A stretch of 52,843 nt of DNA, taken from NCBI GenBank assembly GCA_903873805.1, contig CAIQQB010000148.1, positions 1 through 52,843 on the forward strand. Reading direction: 5' to 3'. Positions 22,209 to 30,384 of this stretch are shown here, piece by piece; position 1 is the first letter of the stretch, and each line of letters opens with the position of its first letter. Below the pieces are notes generated by a model. That model was not told the origin of the DNA, searched no databases, and saw only the letters and a program-made list of their open reading frames with translations. This DNA is from an uncultured Opitutia bacterium. Lineage in GTDB: Bacteria; Verrucomicrobiota; Verrucomicrobiia; Opitutales; Opitutaceae. Made by a program: the position numbers and the translations under genes.

Positions 22209-23448
22209 TGATTTTTTTGGGCAGGCGCACAATCCACACCTCGCCAGGCTCCGGGTTGAACGAGAGCGGTGCCGAGCGGATGATTCGTTCGCGGATGGCT
22301 CGGCTGATGGCCGGATTCTCCGCCTCAATGGCATCGAGCGCCCGATCAAGGTTTCCGTGAACGGTGAGACGAGCATTTTCGGCTTCGCCATCCATACGCG
22401 AGCGGCCATGCAGTCCGACGGTGTCGCTGTGGGTCGCACGGTGCTCTTCCAATTCCTTTTCAACCTCGGCGGCGTCGGCTTCCTTACCCTCCTCGCGCAA
22501 GGCGTCAGCCTCGCGTTGCAAGGATGCACCCTTTGCAAGAATATCGTGCGCGACGCCGGATGTGAGTCGCGGCATGTCACGATTGGGATGCGACGACGTG
22601 GAAAGGCCCTCCGCGAGGGCCCATTTTACGCCTGTGTCGGACGTGCGTTGGCCGTTCAGCAACTCAAGTGGATACCAACCGCCATCGGCAGGGTTGGTGT
22701 CGGCGAGCAGGCCGATGGTAGCCATCCCGTAAGAGTCGTCGACAAAGGTTTCAGCACCGGCAAACCGGATGTGCCATTTTTTGCCGACGTTGAGAATCGC
22801 GTAATCGGGAAGTGCGGACGCGGCCTCCGTTTGCAATTCTGCTGGCCACCGGATCGACAGATTCACCGGGTCAAGGTCGGCCAGCAACACACCGGAGCGG
22901 GCTTGCGCTGTCATGGTCGCCGGGGGCAGCTCGGGCCACCGTGGGAAAATAACCAGGTGCTTCGTGTGGGCTTGGTCCTGCGCCAACATGGCGAGTTGGG
23001 CAGTGATGGTGTCGGTGTGGCCGAGGGCGAGGGCGAGCCAAACTTGGGCGAGCGGGCCACCGGCGAATTGCTTGCGCCCGAGCGGGTGCAAGTTGCCGGT
23101 GGGGGCAGCGTCGCGGCCATCGATGGCGTTCAACCTGCGGAGATGTGCAAGCAGGGCCGGGATGGCTACGTCGTATTCAACGACATCTTCAGATGTCAGC
23201 GGCTCGGGGGAGGGAAATCGCTCGGCTTCGTCGAGGCCGATCCATTGATCCCCGGACGGAACCACCCGGAGCGAACGACCTGACGCGGCCTCGATCAATT
23301 CTGGCGTGTCGGTTTTGACCAGGACGCCGGCATGGATGAGCGCCCGCCATGCGGGTTCGGGATGGGAGAGGAGTTCCCGCAGCCGGACAATCGGTGCCGG
23401 TGTGGCGTCGAGACGGGAGAGAATGAACCGATGGAATGCTTCACTCAA
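22180..23448 (-). CDS. Unrecognised cargo protein A with winged-helix/coiled-coil C-terminal module
   Basis: A 422-residue soluble protein with no known name. The C-terminal part, about 224-405, resembles a module I know from the C-termini of many ATPase-type regulators in actinobacteria and planctomycetes: KKWHIRF and a DSYGM segment at 224-241, then an acidic coiled coil (about 305-340), then an Arg/Glu helix reading AENARLTVHGNLDRALDAIEAE and a final FNPEPGEVW. The N-terminal 100 residues look helical and include a possible winged helix. No nuclease, ATPase or toxin motif is seen. The start overlaps the end of cargo gene B by 8 bases, so the two are made together. A defence, regulatory or replication-accessory role is possible; none is shown. 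Confidence 0.72.
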   Translation of the reverse strand: MSEAFHRFILSRLDATPAPIVRLRELLSHPEPAWRALIHAGVLVKTDTPELIEAASGRSLRVVPSGDQWIGLDEAERFPSPEPLTSEDVVEYDVAIPALLAHLRRLNAIDGRDAAPTGNLHPLGRKQFAGGPLAQVWLALALGHTDTITAQLAMLAQDQAHTKHLVIFPRWPELPPATMTAQARSGVLLADLDPVNLSIRWPAELQTEAASALPDYAILNVGKKWHIRFAGAETFVDDSYGMATIGLLADTNPADGGWYPLELLNGQRTSDTGVKWALAEGLSTSSHPNRDMPRLTSGVAHDILAKGASLQREADALREEGKEADAAEVEKELEEHRATHSDTVGLHGRSRMDGEAENARLTVHGNLDRALDAIEAENPAISRAIRERIIRSAPLSFNPEPGEVWIVRLPKKIRTSRPKSHS

Positions 23449-24568
23449 CGATAAGACCCCAGCGGACGAGATAGGAGATCACTTCGGCGGAACGAGTGGC
23501 CCGGTTGAAGCTGATCGTGTTGTTGCTGCCCAGCTCGATGCCCTTGGCGCGTTGGCGTTCGCCGAACTTGAGGGCAATGCGTGCAGACTTGAGCGTGGCC
23601 CCGGCAAAGCCATCACGCAGGGTGTTGAGGCCAAGGGTAGCAAAGGCGTCCTTCGATTTGATTGCGATCCGCGGAGCGTGCAATTGGGGAAGGGTGAAAA
23701 CAATTTCCCGCAAAACGGCCGTGTGCCCGTCGTCCGCCTTGAGGACGAAATCAGTTTTGGTGAGTTCCTGAAGCTTGGTCACGATCTCCGCACCGGTGCC
23801 GGAAAAGAAATCGGCCTCACCGAGGCACGCCTCGGCAAACGCAGTGCGCATGAGGTCGCGCTCCTTCTTGATCGGGGTTTCGATTTCGAGCCGGCCGGTT
23901 TTGGTGTTGTAGGCAATGAAATCCTGCCGGGCGGGGCGGAAATTACGCGACTTGACCACAACCGAGCCCTCTTCGGTTTTCAGCTCGATCTCGGCCGTCA
24001 TGCGGCGCTCGTGATAGACGATGAAATTGTGGGTGTTCTCGTCGGTGAAATGGTCGACATGGATTCTGTCGGTGCCCTTGATTTTCTCGAAGTGAGCACC
24101 GAGCTTGTTCTTAAATCGCAGGACGGCCGCCGGCAGATCGGCGATGGCGCGGGACTCCCGGCCTTTGTAGGTGACGAATTTATCGACCTTCGATGCGAAC
24201 AAGTAATTGGTCGCGAGCGTGAACACGTCCGGTTCGTCAATTTGCAGGGTCAGCGCCAGCACCTCGCAGGGAAGGTCATGCAATCCGGGTTTCTCAACCT
24301 GGTTCTGTTCAATCGCGTCACTCATGAACTCATGGCCCTGCTTGGTGGAGAGGTCGTAGGCCTGGTAAAGCGTCTCGACCATGTGCTCGAATGGTTCGTT
24401 GCCGCGGGGAGGTTTTTTGAGGTAGTCCTTTAGCGAAGCGATCGTGACCGGCACGGGCGGATTCGGCACCGCCCAGCGTGCAAGGTGTCTCTCCAGCACG
24501 GCCTCGTGGCCGGCAAATTTGTCGAGAAAATGGTCGGAGTTGAAGATGCGGTGTTTGAGGATGGACAT
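23441..24568 (-). CDS. Unrecognised cargo protein B
   Basis: A 375-residue soluble alpha/beta protein of unknown family. There is no signal peptide or membrane span. The centre (about 170-290) is rich in beta strands with charged ends (RMTAEIELKTEEGSVVVKSR, then FIAYNTKTGRLEIETP), and the end is LGSNNTISFNRATRSAEVIS. It may have a DNA- or ligand-binding beta fold, but I cannot assign one. It is the first gene of the cargo-replication operon, with a terminator-like hairpin 10 bases before its ATG. It overlaps cargo gene A, so the two products probably act together. Confidence 0.72.
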   Translation of the reverse strand: MSILKHRIFNSDHFLDKFAGHEAVLERHLARWAVPNPPVPVTIASLKDYLKKPPRGNEPFEHMVETLYQAYDLSTKQGHEFMSDAIEQNQVEKPGLHDLPCEVLALTLQIDEPDVFTLATNYLFASKVDKFVTYKGRESRAIADLPAAVLRFKNKLGAHFEKIKGTDRIHVDHFTDENTHNFIVYHERRMTAEIELKTEEGSVVVKSRNFRPARQDFIAYNTKTGRLEIETPIKKERDLMRTAFAEACLGEADFFSGTGAEIVTKLQELTKTDFVLKADDGHTAVLREIVFTLPQLHAPRIAIKSKDAFATLGLNTLRDGFAGATLKSARIALKFGERQRAKGIELGSNNTISFNRATRSAEVISYLVRWGLIVE

Positions 24569-24577
24569 AGGTGGCGC

Positions 24578-24611
24578 AAAAAAACCGCGCCCGAAAATTC
24601 CGGGCGCGGTT
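24578..24611 (-). terminator. Terminator hairpin in the leader of the cargo operon
   Basis: An 11-bp perfect stem (AACCGCGCCCG and its complement) with a 7-base loop, followed on the minus strand by seven T. It ends about 10 bases before the ATG of cargo gene B. It would end transcription from the HTH gene or from any promoter in 24612-24727, so the operon needs read-through or another start. Confidence 0.85.
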
Positions 24612-24671
24612 GCTGGAAGTGACGTTGAGAAATTTCTTAGATTTTACTCATGCTTTCCTCAAGTGCAGACA

Positions 24672-24719
24672 CTGCGCATATCGAGCGCAAATGCTGCGCA
24701 TAAATTGTCCACGTGGACA
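24672..24719. promoter_or_regulatory. Direct repeats and palindrome between the HTH gene and the cargo operon
   Basis: Two copies of CTGCGCATA start at 24672 and 24694, exactly 22 bases apart (two helical turns). The perfect 14-bp palindrome TGTCCACGTGGACA is at 24706-24719, just after the HTH stop codon. This is a likely control region for the cargo operon, perhaps bound by the HTH protein. Confidence 0.5.
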
Positions 24720-24727
24720 TTTTGGCG

Positions 24728-24958
24728 TCACGCCCGGACGGGCACTTTCAGCTTGGTTCGGATGTGCGCGGCCACGTCGGAAGGGTCATAATAGACGAAA
24801 TGGCCCATGCGGTGATGAGGGATGAGCCGGCGGCGGGTCCATTCCCGGAGGGTGCGGATCGACGGCGGGTGGTTGGCCGGGAAGATGCCACTGACGCGGA
24901 GCGCGACAATGTCGATCAGTTGCGAGGCGAAGGGACCGGCAGATGCGGTTGGGTTCAT
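24728..24958 (-). CDS. AlpA/excisionase-like helix-turn-helix protein
   Basis: A 76-residue protein. The core PSIRTLREWTRRRLIPHHRM followed by GHFVYYDPSDVAAHI is a MerR-like winged helix-turn-helix as in AlpA or phage excisionases. Such proteins help the recombinase excise the element or regulate it. It lies between the recombinase and the cargo operon, separated from each by a terminator hairpin, so it is probably its own transcription unit. Confidence 0.75.
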   Translation of the reverse strand: MNPTASAGPFASQLIDIVALRVSGIFPANHPPSIRTLREWTRRRLIPHHRMGHFVYYDPSDVAAHIRTKLKVPVRA

Positions 24959-24989
24959 ACGGTTGGAGGCATGTCAACGAGGCCAAATG

Positions 24990-25017
24990 AAAAGCCCGCG
25001 CCGGGGCGGGCGCGGGC
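24990..25017 (-). terminator. Terminator after the recombinase gene
   Basis: A 9-bp GC stem (GCCCGCGCC / GGCGCGGGC) with a 6-base loop, followed on the minus strand by TTTT. It lies 28 bases after the stop of the recombinase gene and before the HTH gene. Confidence 0.75.
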
Positions 25018-25044
25018 GATGGGGTGGCCGGATGGTGCTTCAGG

Positions 25045-26265
25045 TCAACCGGTGGCTGCCAGCGCGGGCCGGGGCTCCGGGAAGGCCAGCGGCGCGGAGT
25101 TGGCCGCGGCCTGCCCCACCGGCATGATATTGAAAAACGCCTCGGCCTCGGCGGGTGTCTTCAAGTCGAGGTAGTGTTTGCGGATGATGCGCTCGGAATT
25201 GCCGGCCTGCAACGCGGCATCGCCCATGGAGCGGAATTTGGCGACGTGCATCGAAATGAACGTGTGGCGCATGATGTCGTGGGACAGGCCAAACTCTTTG
25301 GCGATGCGGGCACGGTCCAGTTGGAAGCGGGCCGGCACGATGGGAAACTTCTCCAGCGGGTAGGCCCTCAGCCACGCGGCCAGGTTGGGCTGGATGGTGA
25401 CGTTGCGCTTCATCTGGACCTTGGACACCTCGGGCTCGATCAGGACAACGCCCGTGTCGAGGCGGACATGCTCGGGCCGGAGTTTGGAGATTTCACCCGA
25501 CCGGAAGCACGGGCGGATGCCGGCGAACAATGCCAGGGCGAAGAACGGCACGAACGCGCCGCCCTCTTGCTGCTCGACATGGCGCATGAGGGCTTCGGCT
25601 TGGACGGCAGACAGGGTGGCGGCGGAACCGCGGCGGTGTGCGATCCGGTGCATCAGGACCTTGGTCATGGGGTTGGTCGCAATCCAGTCCCGCTCCATGG
25701 CGAAATGGAAAAACGGGGCGAGGATGCCGCGGCGGTTGTTGGCCGTCTTCGGGGAGGCGTTGCCGCGCTGGCAGTGGGCGGTGATCTTCTCGCTGGAAAA
25801 CTGGTCCAGGGTGACGCCGGGGAAATGGTCCTCGAAGGTCTTCAGGCCCCAACGGATGTTGTTGAGCTGCCTGAGGCCAAGACGGCCCTGGGTTTGCTCC
25901 TGAACCTTGGTGGCCAGGTAGTCCGCGAGGGCTGCGGGCAAGGGCCGGTCACGCTCGGGAGCGCGGTAGTTGGACAGGCCGAAATCGACGTAGAACGAGA
26001 GCGGCTTGGCGGCGGCAGCGAGCCGGCGAAAAACGGCCTCGGCCTCGCGGAGCTGGTCGTCCGTCAGGAACGTGGTCGCGGCGCGGATGCCGCCGGGGGC
26101 GGCTTGAAGCGCCTTCAACTCAAGGATGGACTTCTGGGTAGCGGCTTCCTCGCGGGTCGGGAAGTTGCGGCGGACGCGGATGCCGGCGAGGTAGCCGGAG
26201 ACGCGCCATGAAATCACGCCGTTCCGGTTGTGGAAACGGGAGACGGCGAACGTGGTCTGGTTCAT
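25045..26265 (-). CDS. Tyrosine recombinase (integrase)
   Basis: A 406-residue phage-type integrase. The N-terminus has an arm-binding-like part (RVSGYLAGIRVRRNFPTREEA), and a core-binding SAM-like domain is at about 125-210. The catalytic domain keeps the first Arg (FAGIRPCFRSGEI), HDIMRHTF with the His-x-x-Arg, and the ending GNSERIIRKHYLDL with the nucleophile Tyr. An extra CF between Arg and the usual SE makes the first motif atypical. It catalyses integration and excision of the element, and being at its right end fits that role. Confidence 0.9.
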   Translation of the reverse strand: MNQTTFAVSRFHNRNGVISWRVSGYLAGIRVRRNFPTREEAATQKSILELKALQAAPGGIRAATTFLTDDQLREAEAVFRRLAAAAKPLSFYVDFGLSNYRAPERDRPLPAALADYLATKVQEQTQGRLGLRQLNNIRWGLKTFEDHFPGVTLDQFSSEKITAHCQRGNASPKTANNRRGILAPFFHFAMERDWIATNPMTKVLMHRIAHRRGSAATLSAVQAEALMRHVEQQEGGAFVPFFALALFAGIRPCFRSGEISKLRPEHVRLDTGVVLIEPEVSKVQMKRNVTIQPNLAAWLRAYPLEKFPIVPARFQLDRARIAKEFGLSHDIMRHTFISMHVAKFRSMGDAALQAGNSERIIRKHYLDLKTPAEAEAFFNIMPVGQAAANSAPLAFPEPRPALAATG

Positions 26266-26337
26266 GTGTAGGTTGCCGGGTCAACTGGAAACCTAGCTCC
26301 TGAAATTTCGCCCACAGAGGGGAAATTTGCTGGTCAA

Positions 26338-26361
26338 CGCAGGCAAGGATGCCTGCGCTAC
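26338..26361 (-). repeat. GTAG-type palindromic repeat right of the element
   Basis: On the minus strand: GTAG, stem CGCAGGCA, loop TCCT, stem TGCCTGCG. It sits in the 216-base spacer between the recombinase and the YdeI-like gene, which holds no other gene. Confidence 0.7.
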
Positions 26362-26431
26362 TTTGCGAACCTGTTCGGGGCCGGGTGGGGACGCCGGCGC
26401 CTTCGCCGCGTTGAGTTGGCCTGTCCCCCCG

Positions 26432-26456
26432 GGCTCGACGCGAGGTCGAGCCTTAC
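26432..26456 (-). repeat. GTAA-type palindromic repeat, same stem as 13755 copy
   Basis: On the minus strand: GTAAGGCTCGAC, loop CTCGC, GTCGAGCC. The stem is identical to the copy between coaC and coaB and the loop differs by one base. Confidence 0.75.
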
Positions 26457-26481
26457 CTTATACAAACAGCGCAGAAGACGG

Positions 26482-27096
26482 TCAGCATTTCAGATATTTC
26501 CAATTGAGCCGCTTGCCCTCGGCGAGCCAGGCGAGGGTGGTGCCGAGGCGCTTCCAGCGGGTTTCGGGGCGCTTTGCCTCGGTGAGCCATCCGATGTATT
26601 CGCGGCGGTGGCTGGGGCTGAACTGCCGGAAAGTCGCAGCGGCCGCGGGGTGTTTCCGGAGCGCGGCGGCGAGGTCGGCCGGCACACGCGGTGCAGTCTT
26701 CGTCTTGGCGTTCGCGGGGAGTCGGGCGGGAGCGCCGGATTCGTTGAGCTGCACCGCGGTCCGGAGCAGACGGAGCATCGTGCGGTCGGCGGGCAGGTCG
26801 GCGAGGCCGGTGATGCGGCCGAGGCAGCCCATCGCATCGTCCGTCTTTGCGCGATCCGGACCGGGCACGGTCTTCATGCCCTGATGCCAGAAACCAAATG
26901 CGCAATGCGCCTTGAATGCCGCGAAATGGCAGAGGATCCCGTGGTGGCCAAAGGAAGGCATGCCCCATTTGATCGTCTCGACCACAGCCGGGCACGCCTG
27001 ATGCACGAGCGCGCGCAGGTGCCGCAGGACCGGCCGGGCATATTCCGCGGCATGGGCGATATAGGCGTCGATGCGGGGGTTGGCGGACGAAGTCAT
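26482..27096 (-). CDS. DUF1801/YdeI-like protein
   Basis: ATG at 27094-27096 gives 204 residues, with AGAAGGG as a fair ribosome site 7 bases before it. The first half is a YdhG/DUF1801 domain (ALVHQACPAVVETIKWGMPSF), the second half the YdeI tail (RVPADLAAALRKHPAAAATF, SPSHRREYIGWLTEAKR). It is cytoplasmic and of unknown biochemical role, although relatives bind iron or are linked to metal and stress responses. It lies between the integrated element and gnd. The frame runs upstream to 28089, but that part is antisense noise of gnd. Confidence 0.88.
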   Translation of the reverse strand: MTSSANPRIDAYIAHAAEYARPVLRHLRALVHQACPAVVETIKWGMPSFGHHGILCHFAAFKAHCAFGFWHQGMKTVPGPDRAKTDDAMGCLGRITGLADLPADRTMLRLLRTAVQLNESGAPARLPANAKTKTAPRVPADLAAALRKHPAAAATFRQFSPSHRREYIGWLTEAKRPETRWKRLGTTLAWLAEGKRLNWKYLKC

Positions 27097-27258
27097 CGTG
27101 GACCCTTCTCTAGTTTTTCCGGGAGCAGCCTGTCGAACCAATCCTGAGTGGCGCGGCTCATCCAAACCGGCGTGTTGGGGATAACGCGCACCTCTCCAAC
27201 GGACCTGCCAGCCGAAGGGATCGGCTCGCTCGGCTTTCAGCTTTACCTGAAAGCGACG

Positions 27259-27287
27259 AAAAAGGCGCGGCCGGGGGGCCGCGCCTT
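27259..27287 (-). terminator. Terminator after gnd
   Basis: An 11-bp stem (AAGGCGCGGCC and its complement) with a 4-base loop, followed on the minus strand by five T. It starts 25 bases after the gnd stop codon. Confidence 0.85.
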
Positions 27288-27311
27288 GGAAAACAAATCG
27301 AAACCGGCGGC

Positions 27312-28814
27312 TCAAACCGCCAGCTGCGGGCGGGTGGGCTCGGGCCAGTCGATGTGGAAGAACTTGCCGCGGGGCTGGTCCGTACGCTCGTAGGTGTGCG
27401 CGCCGAAGAAGTCGCGCTGGCCCTGGAGCAGATTGGCCGGGAGGCGGGCCGAGCGGTAGCCGTCGTAGTAGGCGAGCGCCGAACTGAACGTCGGCGCAGG
27501 GACGCCACACTCGGCCGCGAGCGCGACGACCTTGCGCCAGTTTTCCTGCGCCTTCTGCACGGTCTTGTTGAAATACGGGTCGAGGAGCAGGTTGGCGAGG
27601 TCGGGTTGGCGCGTGTAGGCTTCGGTGATTTTTTGGAGGAACACCGCGCGGATGATGCAGCCGCCGCGCCAGATCTGCGCGATCTCGCCGAAGTTGAGCG
27701 TCCACTTGTATTCCTTCTGCGCCTCGCGCATGAGCTGGAAACCCTGCGCGTAGGAGCAGATCTTCGAGCAATAGAGCGCGTCGTGGATGGCCTTGATAAG
27801 CGCGGTCTTCGAGCCGCGGTATTTTTTCTTCGGGCCTTTGAGAATCTTTGAGGCCGCGACGCGCTCTTCCTTTACGGCGCTGAGGCAGCGCGCGAAAACC
27901 GATTCCGCGATCGTCGGCGCCGGCACGCCCATGTCGAGCGCGCTGACCGAAGTCCACTTGCCGGTGCCCTTCTGGCCGGCGGTGTCGAGGATCACATCGA
28001 CAATCGGCTTTTTCGTGACGGGATCCTTCTGCTTGAGGATGTCGGCGGTGATTTCGATCAGGAAACTGCCCAGCATGCCGGAATTCCACTCGGTAAAGAC
28101 CGCGCCCATCTCGGGGGCCTTCAGGCCGAGGAGGCCCTTCATCAGCGCATAGGCCTCACAGATCATCTGCATGTCGCCATACTCGATCCCGTTGTGGCAC
28201 ATCTTCACGTAGTGGCCGGCGCCATTCTCGCCGATGTAGGCCGCACACGTCACGCCCCCGACGATCGGCTTGCCCGGGGCGGCGCCGCCGAGCTGCGCGC
28301 CCGTCTTCGCGTCCACCTTGGCGGCGACGGCATTCCAGATCGGCTCGAGTTCCTTGTAGGCGGCGCGGTCGCCGCCCGGCATGAGGGCCGGGCCGAAGCG
28401 TGCGCCCTCTTCGCCGCCGGAAACGCCGGAGCCGATGAAGCGCAGGCCCTTTTCCTTGAGCGCCTTTTCGCGGCGGATGGTGTCGGTCCAGAGGGCGTTG
28501 CCGCCATCGATGATGATGTCATTGGCCTCGAGCAGCGGGACCAGGCTGTCGATCACGGCGTCGGTAGCCTTGCCGGCCTGCACGAGGATGATCATCTTAC
28601 GTGGCTTCGCGAGCGAAGCGACGAACTCCGGCAGCGTCCGGGCGCCGACGACCCCGCCGGGGGTGGCGGGATTCTCGGCCACAAACTTGTCGGTTTTCTC
28701 CGTCGTGCGGTTGTAAACCGTGATCTGAAAGCCGTGGTCGGCGATGTTGAGGGCGAGGTTTTGACCCATGACGGCGAGGCCGATGAGTCCGATGTCGGAG
28801 TGCGATTTTGGCAT
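27312..28814 (-). CDS. gnd: 6-phosphogluconate dehydrogenase, decarboxylating
   Basis: A 500-residue protein from the ATG at 28812-28814; an in-frame ATG 6 codons upstream is also possible. It oxidises 6-phosphogluconate to ribulose 5-phosphate and CO2, giving NADPH in the pentose phosphate pathway. Motifs: Rossmann start [54 protein letters not shown], catalytic Lys and Asn in [17 protein letters not shown], and the C-terminal [13 protein letters not shown]. Length is slightly above the usual 470. It is followed by a strong terminator and has no obvious partner gene on either side. Confidence 0.96.
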   Translation of the reverse strand: MPKSHSDIGLIGLAVMGQNLALNIADHGFQITVYNRTTEKTDKFVAENPATPGGVVGARTLPEFVASLAKPRKMIILVQAGKATDAVIDSLVPLLEANDIIIDGGNALWTDTIRREKALKEKGLRFIGSGVSGGEEGARFGPALMPGGDRAAYKELEPIWNAVAAKVDAKTGAQLGGAAPGKPIVGGVTCAAYIGENGAGHYVKMCHNGIEYGDMQMICEAYALMKGLLGLKAPEMGAVFTEWNSGMLGSFLIEITADILKQKDPVTKKPIVDVILDTAGQKGTGKWTSVSALDMGVPAPTIAESVFARCLSAVKEERVAASKILKGPKKKYRGSKTALIKAIHDALYCSKICSYAQGFQLMREAQKEYKWTLNFGEIAQIWRGGCIIRAVFLQKITEAYTRQPDLANLLLDPYFNKTVQKAQENWRKVVALAAECGVPAPTFSSALAYYDGYRSARLPANLLQGQRDFFGAHTYERTDQPRGKFFHIDWPEPTRPQLAV

Positions 28815-28879
28815 GGCGAAAGGGACCGGCATGCTGGCACGGCCGCCTGCAAATACCAATCCCAATCTGCCCCGGCGCC

Positions 28880-29170
28880 TCAGTGCCGGATCTCGGGTTT
28901 GCTGGGGAAGAAACCAGCGATCGCGTTGATCGCGGGGGTGAGGAAGGCCGGTTCGTTCCGCTCATAGATCCACTGGAACCCAACGACTATCAACACCATG
29001 ACGATGATGCCACCGAGGACCAGCTTGTTCATCTGGGCGACATACCGGATCAGGATGATGGCGACGAAGACCAGCAGCAGCGCCAGGGCGAGGTTGACCC
29101 ACACCCGGTGCGGCAACGCCTCGGCCTGTTCGATCACACTGGCGGCGAAGAGCAGCATCACCGCCACCAT
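28880..29170 (-). CDS. Small membrane protein
   Basis: A 96-residue protein from the ATG at 29168-29170 with two or three hydrophobic spans ([34 protein letters not shown]) and a short soluble end. No known family is recognised. The frame extends upstream to 29290, but that part runs antisense to the start of the divergent gene. It lies between gnd and the kinase-like gene. Confidence 0.6.
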   Translation of the reverse strand: MVAVMLLFAASVIEQAEALPHRVWVNLALALLLVFVAIILIRYVAQMNKLVLGGIIVMVLIVVGFQWIYERNEPAFLTPAINAIAGFFPSKPEIRH

Positions 29171-29262
29171 GCGCAACCTCCCGCCGTTTTCGAGTGAAAA
29201 CGCCGGCCGCGCCCTGCGCTCCGCCGTTGCCAACGGCGCTGGCGCGCCCAAGCTCGCCCCGC

Positions 29263-30366
29263 ATGGAGGCCAGCTCATCCACCCCGCCACGGCGCACCCA
29301 GCAGAAGAAGCCGAGCTTTCCCATCAGCCCCGGCCTGCGCTCCTACCTCCAGCGCGCCCGCCGCGAGCGCGAGCTACCGGTCACCTACGAACGCCTGCGG
29401 CATTTCGCCGAGTCGGCCCCGCTGCCCGATGCCAACGGCCGGCCCACGCTCTGGGAGACGGTGCTCTACAACCAGCTCGAGATGGAGTCGCTACAGGAGG
29501 AGCTGAAGCTGGTTTACGCCATTCTGCGCGTCGACGGTGACCTGTCGGTGATGAAGCACCTTTACATCGACCGGATCGACTTCTGCGCGTTCGGCAACTC
29601 GGCGCCCTTCCGCATCCGGATCGTCAACGCCTACAACGACAATCCCGACCATTTCTACGTGAAGCGGGCCGACGCCTCGCGGATCTACGGCCTGGAGCTG
29701 GAGCACCTGCTCTCGCCCAACCGCATGAACTACCTCACCTGCGGCGCCACCACCCTGATCGAGGAGCACATCGCGGGGATTCCAGGCAGCGACTTCATCC
29801 AGCGCTGGCTGCACAGCCGCGAGATCAAGTCGATCCGCCTCGCCAAGGAGCTGGTGAAATTCAACGAGCGCTGCTTCGTGCGCCTGCTGGGCGACATGCG
29901 CAGCTACAACTTTGTCGTCGTGGTCACGCCCGACTTTGAGGATGCCCAGATCCGGATCCGCGCCATGGACTTCGACCAGCAGTCCTACGAGGGCCGGATG
30001 AATTTCTACCGCCCGCAGTTCTTCAAGGACAACCGGCCGCTGGTGCTGTTCTGCACGAAGCATCTGCACCTCGAGACCGCCCGCCAGTACCAGCGCGAGG
30101 AACAGGTGCTCATGCTCCAGCGCCATGCGTCGAGCGCCGAGCGGATGAACCGGCTGCTCGCCGCCATGTCGGCCGACGAGCTGGCGCCGGTGGCGCACCT
30201 GCACGAACTGCGCGAATCGCTGGCGGCGCACTACCAGCGCCGCGAATACCTCGCCTGCGAATCGATGGGCGCCCTGGTGCGCGAAAACCTCGAGTCGATC
30301 CGCCGGTGCGTGGCCGATCCCTCGCTGGTGCCAACCACGACCGCCCTCGCCCCCGGAGCGGAGTGA
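29263..30366 (+). CDS. Conserved protein with kinase-like motifs
   Basis: A 367-residue soluble protein from the ATG at 29263; a GTG at 29194 would add 23 residues. Family unknown to me. Residues line up with a protein-kinase or aminoglycoside-kinase fold: FYVKRAD (K134), TLIEEH (E167/E168), LLGDMRSYNFVVV (D211, N216, spaced like HxDxxxxN) and AMDFDQQSY (DFD at 236-238). It also has a helical N-terminus before about 90 and a helical C-terminus. A phosphotransferase role is therefore plausible but not shown; the histidine of HxD is replaced and the order is the only support. It is convergent with nuoN 19 bases away. Confidence 0.75.
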   Translation: MEASSSTPPRRTQQKKPSFPISPGLRSYLQRARRERELPVTYERLRHFAESAPLPDANGRPTLWETVLYNQLEMESLQEELKLVYAILRVDGDLSVMKHLYIDRIDFCAFGNSAPFRIRIVNAYNDNPDHFYVKRADASRIYGLELEHLLSPNRMNYLTCGATTLIEEHIAGIPGSDFIQRWLHSREIKSIRLAKELVKFNERCFVRLLGDMRSYNFVVVVTPDFEDAQIRIRAMDFDQQSYEGRMNFYRPQFFKDNRPLVLFCTKHLHLETARQYQREEQVLMLQRHASSAERMNRLLAAMSADELAPVAHLHELRESLAAHYQRREYLACESMGALVRENLESIRRCVADPSLVPTTTALAPGAE

Positions 30367-30384
30367 GACGACGACACGCCAGGC

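Larger units (their letters stand above)
19821..26265 (-). mobile_element. Integrated element with recombinase, HTH regulator, cargo pair, primase and ATPase
   Basis: Six genes on one strand between a truncated host gene and a repeat-bearing spacer: tyrosine recombinase, AlpA-like HTH protein, two unrecognised proteins, CHC2/toprim primase and RecA-like RepA ATPase. This is the gene set of small integrative elements or satellites that replicate after excision. There are no capsid, tail, conjugation or relaxase genes. The left edge is placed at the break in the pectinesterase gene; the right edge is at or just beyond the recombinase start. Flanking direct repeats (att sites) could not be found by eye, so the limits are approximate. 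Confidence 0.7.

Noticed and set aside
22004..22237. 77-codon minus-strand frame with VTSEIT repeats
   Set aside because: The peptide repeat only mirrors the 21-base DNA repeats, and the frame overlaps the ends of two better genes.
26266..26481. tRNA gene or att site at the element's right edge
   Set aside because: No cloverleaf or T-loop consensus was found, and no direct repeat shared with the left edge could be seen by eye.
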